From contig JAGPMH010000010.1 in NCBI GenBank assembly GCA_018052945.1, positions 1 through 51,104 of the forward strand: a stretch of 51,104 nucleotides of DNA, given 5' to 3'. Positions 44,707 through 51,104 of the stretch are shown here, one piece after another. The notes under the pieces are model-generated. The model ran no database searches, had not been told where the DNA came from, and saw nothing but the letters and a program-made list of their open reading frames with translations. The DNA comes from Negativicutes bacterium. Its GTDB lineage: Bacteria > Bacillota > Negativicutes > JAGPMH01. Made by a program: the position numbers and the translations under genes. Numbering within the stretch: position 1 is the stretch's first letter; the number at the start of each line of letters is the position of its first letter.

Positions 44707-45948
44707 TTATTGCATTGCTACAGCTTTTCCAGCAATATATCCCATGGAAAAAGCAGCTTGTAAATTGTAACCGCCAGTATAACCATCAACATCAACAATT
44801 TCTCCGGCGAAATACAACCCTTCTATTATTTTTGATTCCATAGTTTTAGGGTTAATTTCTTTAATGCTAACGCCACCGGCTGTTACTATCGCTTCAGCTA
44901 CCGGTCTAGTTTTAGTAATTGTTAATCTTAAATCCATAATTTGCTCAACTAGCCGCAATCTTTCTTCCTTAGTTATCTGATTAATCATTTTATCTGGATT
45001 AATATATGATAAATCAATAATAATATCAATCAATTTACTTGGTAACAACTCATTTAAGGCATTCTTTATTTGCTTTTTTGAAAATTTTTCAAAGTCTCGT
45101 TGTACTCGATTATGAAGTTTTTCAAAACTAAGAGCTGGTTTTAAATTTATTGCAAGTTCCACTATTTTATTCTCAGTTAGGTTTTCAGCAACAATTTTAC
45201 TTAGTGATAAAATAATTGGCCCTGATACTCCATAATGCGTAAATAACATTTCTCCAAAATCTTCTGCTACTTTTTTATCATCTACGATAATACTTGCTTT
45301 TACATTTTTAAGTGATAAACCTTGAGCAATTTTCACCCAATCTTCTTCTGTTTCTAACGGAACTAAAGATGGTTTTATCGGAGTAATAGTATGTCCTAAT
45401 TTTTCGGCAATTACATAGCCATCACCACTTGAACCTGTTGCTGGATATGAAGCCCCTCCGGTTGCAACAATAATCTTATCTGCTTGATACACTAAACCTT
45501 TTTTATCTACTACCGCAGTAACTTTATTATCTTCCTTGATAATATTTTTGACAGCTACATCTTTTAAAATTCTTATCTCCAAGCTATCCATTTTTCTTAG
45601 TAAGGCATCGACAACATCAATAGCTTTGTCGCTCTCCGGAAAAACTCTACCGCCACGTTCAACCTTTGTTTTAACTCCTAAATTTTCAAAAAAATCTATC
45701 AAATCATTATTACTGAAATTATGGAAAGAACTATACAGAAAACTCCCATTACCATGCATATTCTTTATTAATTCCTTAATATCTGCAATATTTGTTATAT
45801 TACAACGACCTTTTCCGGTAATTAACAGCTTTTTACCGACCCGTGGCATTTTCTCAAGAATGGTCACACTTGCTCCATTTTCAGCCGCAATAATTGCCGC
45901 CATCATTCCGGCGGCACCAGCACCAATTACAATAACATTATTGCCCAT
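44707..45948 (-). CDS. NAD(P)/FAD-dependent oxidoreductase, HI0933/BaiN family
   Basis: 413 aa flavoprotein: N-terminal FAD-binding VIGAGAAGMMAAI (5-17), then KMPRVGKKLLITGKGRCNITN. A second nucleotide-contact segment follows, VATGGASYPATGSSGDGY, and the C-terminal FAGEIVDVDGYTGGYNLQAA closes the FAD site. The family includes BaiN and the uncharacterised HI0933/YhiN/YtfP. The substrate is unknown; some members reduce C=C bonds of steroids. Between rluB-type and aroA genes. Confidence 0.88.
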   Translation of the reverse strand: MGNNVIVIGAGAAGMMAAIIAAENGASVTILEKMPRVGKKLLITGKGRCNITNIADIKELIKNMHGNGSFLYSSFHNFSNNDLIDFFENLGVKTKVERGGRVFPESDKAIDVVDALLRKMDSLEIRILKDVAVKNIIKEDNKVTAVVDKKGLVYQADKIIVATGGASYPATGSSGDGYVIAEKLGHTITPIKPSLVPLETEEDWVKIAQGLSLKNVKASIIVDDKKVAEDFGEMLFTHYGVSGPIILSLSKIVAENLTENKIVELAINLKPALSFEKLHNRVQRDFEKFSKKQIKNALNELLPSKLIDIIIDLSYINPDKMINQITKEERLRLVEQIMDLRLTITKTRPVAEAIVTAGGVSIKEINPKTMESKIIEGLYFAGEIVDVDGYTGGYNLQAAFSMGYIAGKAVAMQ

Positions 45949-45966
45949 AAAGTCTCCTTAAAATAT

Positions 45967-46683
45967 CTATTTCATTCTCTGTAACGCTTCAATTTCATTT
46001 TCCGATAAATAACGATATTTACCACGCGCTAATCCATCAAGATTAAGTGAAGCAAACTTTATGCGTTTCAAGCTTCTAACCGGACAGCCAATCGCTTCAA
46101 ACATTCTTCTAACTTGACGATTTTTCCCTTCGTGAATAACGATCTCTATTTTAGCACTATCAGTACTTTTATCAATTTCGATTATATTAACTTTAGCAGG
46201 CGCGGTAATTCCATCTTCCAGCCTAACCCCTACTCTTAAAATATCAAGTTTTTCCTCTGCCGGAATTCCTTTCACCTTGGCAATATACGTTTTATAGATT
46301 TTAAAGCTAGGATGAATTAATTTATTAGTTAACTCACCATCATTGGTTAAAATTAATAATCCTTCAGTATTATAATCTAATCTACCAACCGGATAAACTC
46401 TTTCCGGTACATCCTTTATCAAATCGATAACGGTCATTCGACCTTTCTCATCCTTCAGTGTGGTTACTATTCCTTTAGGTTTATGTAAAATTAAATAAAC
46501 CATATTTTCTATCGCAATTTTTTTATTATCAACAAAAACTTTATCTTTTTTTATGTCAATTTTAGTTCCAAGTTCAGTGACAACTTTTCCATTTACACTA
46601 ACTCTTCCTTCGACTATCATTTTCTCTGCTTCTCGTCTTGAAGCAAGTCCAGCTTTACTAATTATCTTTTGTAAACGTTCCAA
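45967..46683 (-). CDS. RluB/RsuA-type pseudouridine synthase
   Basis: 238 aa: N-terminal S4 domain (RLQKIISKAGLASRREAEKM), then the catalytic domain with GRLDYNTEGLLILTNDGE (catalytic Asp in GRLDYN) and EGKNRQVRRMF. Modifies a uridine in 23S (RluB) or 16S (RsuA) rRNA. Firmicute members next to such neighbours are usually RluB. 18 bases after the carboxypeptidase gene. Confidence 0.92.
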   Translation of the reverse strand: MERLQKIISKAGLASRREAEKMIVEGRVSVNGKVVTELGTKIDIKKDKVFVDNKKIAIENMVYLILHKPKGIVTTLKDEKGRMTVIDLIKDVPERVYPVGRLDYNTEGLLILTNDGELTNKLIHPSFKIYKTYIAKVKGIPAEEKLDILRVGVRLEDGITAPAKVNIIEIDKSTDSAKIEIVIHEGKNRQVRRMFEAIGCPVRSLKRIKFASLNLDGLARGKYRYLSENEIEALQRMK

Positions 46684-46701
46684 TATATTTCTCCTTAAAG
46701 T

Positions 46702-47835
46702 TTATATTGCCTTTCTCACATTATCAAATAAGAATGATAACGAGTTGAAAATAGTCAATATAAATGATTTTTTTTCTACATTTTCATTTGCCAACAAGTC
46801 AATCTGTTCAATGCTTTTGTCGCCATAAAAAACATTAATACTCCCAACTTTTTCGCCCTTTTTAATCGGTGCCTTTACAGTTGGAGGCACCTCAACAACG
46901 ATATTATAAGCCTCTTGCTCATTATTAATTATCGGTAGTAGTACATCCTCATTAGCAACAACATTAACATTATCGGCATAGCCTTCTTTAATTTTTAAAT
47001 TTTTAACAATCTCACCTTTGTTAAAAACTTTCTTTGTATTAATTTTTTCAAAGCCACTATTTAAAAGCTTGATAGAATCATCCCACATTCTTTCACTATC
47101 AAGTACCACCGCTATTAATTGTACTCCATTGCGATTAGCTCCTGAAACTAAACATCGCCCCGCTAATGACGTATAACCAGTTTTAACACCATTCCCACCA
47201 TCTACTAAACTTAAAATTCTATTTTCATTAAATAATTCTCGATTAAATTCTTTTCCTGCCCACGGTATTATTTTATGATTTGTTCCAACAATTTCAGTAA
47301 ATTGAGGATTTTTATACCCGTATGCTGCTATTTTTGCTAAATCATAAGCAGTAGAAAAATGCTCAGGATCAGGTAATCCACTAGAATTAACAAAGTGCGT
47401 ATTATTAGCACCAATTTCTTTTGCTTTCTTATTCATCAATTTTGCGAAATCAGTTACACTTCCTGCAATATGCTCTGCAACAGCAACAGTAGCATCATTT
47501 CCTGATACTAAAATTATTCCATATAACATATCCCTCATACTAAGTTGTTCGCCCGGTGCGAGCCACAATGTTGACCCTTCAGTTTGTGATGCTACAGTGC
47601 TGGCCGTAACAATTTCATCTAATTTGCTATTTTCTAGTGCTACAATTAACGTCATCATCTTAGTTGTACTGGCCGGATACATCATTTTTTCAGCATCTCG
47701 TTCAAAAATTATTTTTCCAGTCTTAGCCTCTATCAACACAAAGGACTTTGCTGTTATGTCTGTTACTGGCATTGCATATACCGGTAAATAAATATTAAAT
47801 ATAATCAAAGTTAAATATAAAATCCGCTTAAACAT
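46702..47835 (-). CDS. D-alanyl-D-alanine carboxypeptidase (DacF/PBP5 type)
   Basis: Trims the fifth D-Ala from peptidoglycan stem peptides. 377 aa: signal peptide (1-21, cleaved near VYA); SxxK Ser56-Lys59 in PASTTKMM; SGN 111-113; KTG 218-220; then the PBP5_C beta domain (about 270-345) and a C-terminal amphipathic helix for membrane association. All active-site motifs are intact. First gene of the operon running down to plsC. dacF is part of sporulation loci in Bacillus, but this copy has a vegetative-type promoter. Confidence 0.93.
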   Translation of the reverse strand: MFKRILYLTLIIFNIYLPVYAMPVTDITAKSFVLIEAKTGKIIFERDAEKMMYPASTTKMMTLIVALENSKLDEIVTASTVASQTEGSTLWLAPGEQLSMRDMLYGIILVSGNDATVAVAEHIAGSVTDFAKLMNKKAKEIGANNTHFVNSSGLPDPEHFSTAYDLAKIAAYGYKNPQFTEIVGTNHKIIPWAGKEFNRELFNENRILSLVDGGNGVKTGYTSLAGRCLVSGANRNGVQLIAVVLDSERMWDDSIKLLNSGFEKINTKKVFNKGEIVKNLKIKEGYADNVNVVANEDVLLPIINNEQEAYNIVVEVPPTVKAPIKKGEKVGSINVFYGDKSIEQIDLLANENVEKKSFILTIFNSLSFLFDNVRKAI

Positions 47836-47874
47836 CTTAAAACCCTTTCACTGTTGATACCACGCAATGTTTTT

Positions 47875-47903
47875 ATTATATAAACGTTTTTGCAAACTTG
47901 CAA
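47875..47903 (-). promoter_or_regulatory. Promoter of the carboxypeptidase operon
   Basis: Minus-strand -35 TTGCAA (47898-47903), 17-base spacer, -10 TATAAT (47875-47880), about 40 bases before the ATG. Likely drives the carboxypeptidase gene through plsC. Confidence 0.8.
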
Positions 47904-47917
47904 TAAAATAAAAGAAA

Positions 47918-47967
47918 TTACTATATAAAGCTCAAATACTGCAATGTATTTGAGCTTTATATAGTAA
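47918..47967 (-). terminator. Terminator of spo0A
   Basis: Perfect inverted repeat with 22-base arms and a 6-base loop (TGCAAT), starting 5 bases past the spo0A stop. On the minus strand it is followed by the T-rich TTTCTTTTATTTTATTG. The longest perfect hairpin I found in the window. Confidence 0.9.
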
Positions 47968-47972
47968 TATTA

Positions 47973-48767
47973 TTAACTTTTCATTTCCATTCTTAACTTG
48001 TCAGCTATCATCGCCATAAATTCCGAATTGGTCGGCTTGCCTTTTTCAAATTTAACAGTAAAGCCAAAAATCTTGTTAATAGTATCTGTATTACCTCGCG
48101 CCCACGCAACTTCAATTGCATGTCTAATTGCTCGTTCAACTCTACTTGGGGTCGTAACATGTTTTTCTGCAATCATCGGATAAAGAATTTTTGTAACAGC
48201 CCCTAATAATTCAATTTCGTTAACAATCATCATAATCGCATCACGCAAGTATTGATAGCCTTTAATGTGTGCTGGAATACCAATTTCTCTGATAATATTA
48301 GTTACCTCTACATCAATCGAATGCGGTTTGGTAATAGTACTAACGCTGTTAGCCGTACTATTAGTTTTCATTCCTAATTCACTAGTATTATTAACTACTT
48401 GTCTGATTCTACTAACAATAACATTCATATTAAAAGGCTTTAAAATATAGTAGTCAGCACCTAATTCTACAACTCTTTGTGTTGTTATCTCCTTGCCAAT
48501 TGCCGAAAGCATTATAATTTTAGGACGTTTTAATTCAGGAGTAATGTTTAATTTTTCAAGAACACCAATTCCATCAAGGTGTGGCATTATAATATCTAAA
48601 ATAACAACATCCGGCTCTTTCTTAGCGATTAAATCTAAAATCTCTTCACCATCATATGCAACACCTACAACCTCAATATCATCCTGTTCATTTAGAAATT
48701 CTTCAATAATACTAACAAAACAACGATTATCATCAGCTATTGCAACTCTAATACTTTCTTTATTCAC
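47973..48767 (-). CDS. spo0A: Sporulation master response regulator Spo0A
   Basis: Response regulator at the end of the sporulation phosphorelay. About 264 aa: receiver domain with acidic pocket IADDNR, phosphoacceptor Asp58 ([13 protein letters not shown]) and Lys in ILKPFN; C-terminal Spo0A domain with [17 protein letters not shown] (recognition helix) and NKIFGF...[15 protein letters not shown]. All key residues look intact. Start GTG 48767 ([10 protein letters not shown]), about 10 bases from AGGAG; an upstream GTG at 48776 is too close to that site. It is not next to recN/spoIVB as in Bacillus. Its presence suggests an endospore former, or a lineage that recently lost sporulation. Confidence 0.95.
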   Translation of the reverse strand: MNKESIRVAIADDNRCFVSIIEEFLNEQDDIEVVGVAYDGEEILDLIAKKEPDVVILDIIMPHLDGIGVLEKLNITPELKRPKIIMLSAIGKEITTQRVVELGADYYILKPFNMNVIVSRIRQVVNNTSELGMKTNSTANSVSTITKPHSIDVEVTNIIREIGIPAHIKGYQYLRDAIMMIVNEIELLGAVTKILYPMIAEKHVTTPSRVERAIRHAIEVAWARGNTDTINKIFGFTVKFEKGKPTNSEFMAMIADKLRMEMKS

Positions 48768-48838
48768 AAAATACACTCTCCTGTCTTTATCAAAAGCTAT
48801 TAACGTCCTAAAAGTGCTATTTCAAAAATCCAATTCTT

Positions 48839-48844
48839 ATTATA
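48839..48844 (-). promoter_or_regulatory. Possible -10 box of spo0A
   Basis: TATAAT (in CAGTATAATAAG) on the minus strand, about 70 bases before the start. No good -35 at 17 bases. I did not find a convincing SigH site or a TTGTCGAA-type 0A box. Confidence 0.4.
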
Positions 48845-48874
48845 CTGCAAAAGCAAGATAAATACATCTAACAA

Positions 48875-50722
48875 TTACCGCTTTTTAGAATTTTTTTTAC
48901 TTTTTGTAATATTAATCTTGCTATTATTATCTTTGGCTCTAGGGCGAATTAAGCAATTTTTGCCAAACCCTACTAAATCCAATCTATGCGCTTTTTTTAA
49001 AGCTTCATATACAATATCATAATTTTTAGGATCACGATATTGTAACAACGCTCTTTGCATTTTTTTCTCGTAAGCACCTTTTGCAACATACACCTTTGCT
49101 CCCGTTAAAGGGTTGATCCCCGTATAATACATACAAGTTGATAAACTACCCGGAGTAGGAATAAAATCTTGAACTTGCTCCGGACGATAATTTAAATCTC
49201 TAATAAATTCAGCGATTTCTATTGCTTGCTTTAAATTAGCACCAGGATGACTTGACATAAAGTAAGGTACTAAATATTGTTTTTTACCGATCTTTTCATT
49301 CATTTTTTTAAATGATTCGGCAAATTTTATATAAACATCTTTTCCTGGTTTACCCATTAGCGTTGTAACTTCACTAGAAACATGCTCCGGTGCCACTTTT
49401 AATTGTCCACTAACATGATGTTCACATAACTCCTGCAAAAAATTATCCTTTGCAGCTAATAAGTAGTCATATCTAATACCTGATCTGATAAAAACTTTTT
49501 TTACTTTTGGTAAATTTCTCAGTTTTCTTAATAATGAAATATATTCTTTATGATCAGCTTCTAATTTATTACAAGGATTAGGGAATAAACATTGTCTGTT
49601 TTTACAAGTTCCTTCCATTAACTGCTTCTTGCACGATGGTTGACGAAAATTTGCGGTCGGACCTCCAACATCATGAATATAACCTTTAAAATCATCCATT
49701 GTCGTCAGTAATTTTGCTTCCTTTATAATAGAATCACTGCTTCGACTTTGAATTATTCGCCCTTGGTGCGAAACTAATGCACAAAAGCTACAACCACCAA
49801 AACAACCTCGTTGACCGACAATACTAAATTTAATTTCTTCAATAGCTGGTACACCACCAAGTTCTTCATAGCTTGGATGATATGTCCGTTGATATGGTAA
49901 GTCATAAATTTCATCCATTTCACTGGTTGTCAAAGGCAGCGCAGGTGGATTTTGTACTAAAAACACATCACCTGATTTCTGAACTACTTTTTGCCCGCGC
50001 AATGGATCTTGCTCTTGATACTGAATCTTAAAAGCTTGGGCAAACTTAGGCTTACTTTCTATAACTTCTTCATTCGTAGGTGTAAGTACATAGTTGTCAA
50101 TACCGTCAAGCGTACTAGTTAAATAACATGTTCCATTAATATTAGTTAAGTCTTTAACATCTACACCGTTAGACAAGTTCAATGCAATTTCTTTTATTTG
50201 TTTCTCGCCCATTCCATATATTAATAAGTCTGCTCTACTGTCAATTAAGATAGATCGTCTCACCTTATCTGACCAATAGTCATAGTGAGCAAATCTCCTT
50301 AAACTCGCTTCAATTCCGCCAATTATTAGCGGAGTCTTCTTCCATATTTCCCTGATTCTATTGCAATAAACTATTGTTGCACGTTCCGGACGCATTTCCG
50401 GTTTTCCTCCAGGAGAATAGTTATCAGTACTACGAAATTTTTTTGCCGCAGTAAATTTATTCAACATTGAATCCATATTACCAGCTGATACTAAGATTCC
50501 TAGTTTTGGTTTACCTAGTTTTTTAAAATCATGAGTTGATCGCCAATCCGGTTGACTAATAATACCAACTTTAAATCCCATTTTTTCTAAAATTCTACAG
50601 ATTATTGCCGGACCAAAGCTAGGATGATCAACATAAGCATCTCCACTGACAAATAAAAAGTCAAGTTGCTCCCAGCCTCTTTTTTCCATATCTTCTTTAC
50701 TTATGGGTAAAAAATCACTCAT
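48875..50722 (-). CDS. YgiQ-family radical SAM protein
   Basis: 615 aa. N-terminal cobalamin-binding-like region (about 20-230); radical SAM core with the [4Fe-4S] ligands Cys307, Cys311, Cys314 (GCFGGCSFC); then further cysteines ([14 protein letters not shown]) and a C-terminal DUF3362-type part ending in a Lys-rich tail. The CxxxCxxC motif is intact. YgiQ proteins are widespread in anaerobes; the reaction is not established. Upstream of spo0A and downstream of a RodZ-like gene (15-base gap). Confidence 0.92.
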   Translation of the reverse strand: MSDFLPISKEDMEKRGWEQLDFLFVSGDAYVDHPSFGPAIICRILEKMGFKVGIISQPDWRSTHDFKKLGKPKLGILVSAGNMDSMLNKFTAAKKFRSTDNYSPGGKPEMRPERATIVYCNRIREIWKKTPLIIGGIEASLRRFAHYDYWSDKVRRSILIDSRADLLIYGMGEKQIKEIALNLSNGVDVKDLTNINGTCYLTSTLDGIDNYVLTPTNEEVIESKPKFAQAFKIQYQEQDPLRGQKVVQKSGDVFLVQNPPALPLTTSEMDEIYDLPYQRTYHPSYEELGGVPAIEEIKFSIVGQRGCFGGCSFCALVSHQGRIIQSRSSDSIIKEAKLLTTMDDFKGYIHDVGGPTANFRQPSCKKQLMEGTCKNRQCLFPNPCNKLEADHKEYISLLRKLRNLPKVKKVFIRSGIRYDYLLAAKDNFLQELCEHHVSGQLKVAPEHVSSEVTTLMGKPGKDVYIKFAESFKKMNEKIGKKQYLVPYFMSSHPGANLKQAIEIAEFIRDLNYRPEQVQDFIPTPGSLSTCMYYTGINPLTGAKVYVAKGAYEKKMQRALLQYRDPKNYDIVYEALKKAHRLDLVGFGKNCLIRPRAKDNNSKINITKSKKNSKKR

Positions 50723-50737
50723 TAAAAATCTCCTAGT

Positions 50738-51104
50738 TTAATTTATCTTATCTTTAGTAAAAGTTTTATCTATTACTTCGCCATTCTTTCCTAAAGAACC
50801 TAAATCCTTATCATTTAAATTAAGTTTTACGGCACCAGCATTACCTATTTTGAGGCTAAATTCATTTTCTGCTAACCATTCAAATTTATCTTTATTTTTA
50901 GCCATTCCTTCAAAAACAACCTTATTATCACTTAAAACTTGAATCCAACAATCTCCTACAAACTCAGCTTTTAACGATAATTTTTTATTGACCTCATTCA
51001 CCGGTTTAGTACCTTCATTTTTAACAATTGCTTTCGATGAAACTTTTGCTACTGGTTCATTATTAATTTTAGCATTAGAAGCACTATTGGAATCATTGTT
51101 CATA
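50738..51104 (-). CDS. RodZ-like protein, C-terminal part (cut by window edge)
   Basis: Partial gene; the 5' part lies beyond the window end, so the ATG at 51103 is probably internal. The visible 121 residues are a Ser/Asn/Lys-rich linker followed by a DUF4115-type domain (SLKAEFVGDCWIQVLSDNKV ... VFEGM), the periplasmic or external C-terminal domain of RodZ. RodZ links MreB to the elongation machinery; the expected N-terminal HTH and membrane segment are not visible. Call rests on this domain alone. Confidence 0.7.
   Translation of the reverse strand, partial: MNNDSNSASNAKINNEPVAKVSSKAIVKNEGTKPVNEVNKKLSLKAEFVGDCWIQVLSDNKVVFEGMAKNKDKFEWLAENEFSLKIGNAGAVKLNLNDKDLGSLGKNGEVIDKTFTKDKIN

Noticed and set aside
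48493-48861. 122-codon plus-strand open frame opposite spo0A
   Set aside because: Antisense to the spo0A receiver domain and its promoter; no family likeness.
1-51104. tRNA, rRNA, CRISPR, prophage or insertion sequence
   Set aside because: Gaps between genes are nearly all under 160 bases and hold promoters or hairpins only. No repeat-spacer arrays, transposase, integrase or tRNA-like cloverleaf was seen.

Overview
The window is a dense, AT-rich stretch of bacterial chromosome. Almost every gene lies on the minus strand; the single exception is a small KTSC-domain gene at about 12.3 kb. Gene content and order are those of a Firmicute (Bacillota). Blocks equivalent to smc-ftsY-ylxM-ffh-rpsP-khpA-ylqD-rimM-trmD-rplS and asp23-nusB-xseAB-ispA-dxs-tlyA-argR-recN are recognisable, as are gatCAB, a pur operon and spo0A. 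An HlyD-type membrane fusion protein, a TM1570-like SPOUT methylase beside trmD and the AT-rich composition would fit a diderm Firmicute (Negativicutes) or a related clostridial lineage. That assignment is inference; no rRNA or outer-membrane gene is present to settle it. I see no insertion sequence, prophage, CRISPR array, tRNA or rRNA.

Layout in coordinate order; transcription mostly runs from high to low coordinates. (1) 0-5.9 kb: a Lon-like AAA protease and the gatCAB amidotransferase operon. (2) 5.9-12.5 kb, the most accessory part: an ABC-2 exporter cassette (permease, ATPase, HlyD adaptor), a 3-methyladenine glycosylase, a CHASE4-HAMP-GGDEF-EAL protein and the lone plus-strand KTSC gene. 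(3) 12.5-22.7 kb: signal peptidase I, then the translation/secretion block rplS to smc. (4) 22.7-34.4 kb: a PD-(D/E)XK-like nuclease candidate, recN, argR, a YtqB-type methylase, nadK, tlyA, dxs, a YuiD-type protein, ispA, xseB, xseA, nusB and an Asp23/AmaP/DUF2273 envelope module. (5) 34.5-42.1 kb: purECFMNHD with a structured leader. (6) 42.1-47.9 kb: dacF-type carboxypeptidase, rluB-type pseudouridine synthase, a BaiN/HI0933 flavoprotein, aroA, cmk, plsC. (7) 47.9-51.1 kb: spo0A, a YgiQ-family radical SAM protein and the 3' end of a RodZ-like gene cut by the window edge.

Most of the window is ordinary core genome. The most interesting region is the pur leader (41.83-42.13 kb). It combines a good promoter, a 6-1-6 dyad touching the -35, a possible 10-codon leader ORF and two mutually exclusive stems, the second of which is a strong terminator. 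I could not match it to a known riboswitch. Other points worth a second look are the nuclease-like gene at the smc/recN junction, a GGDEF-EAL protein whose EAL half has lost a conserved KxD aspartate, and spo0A lying away from recN without spoIVB. Several long perfect hairpins mark operon ends and intra-operon junctions.
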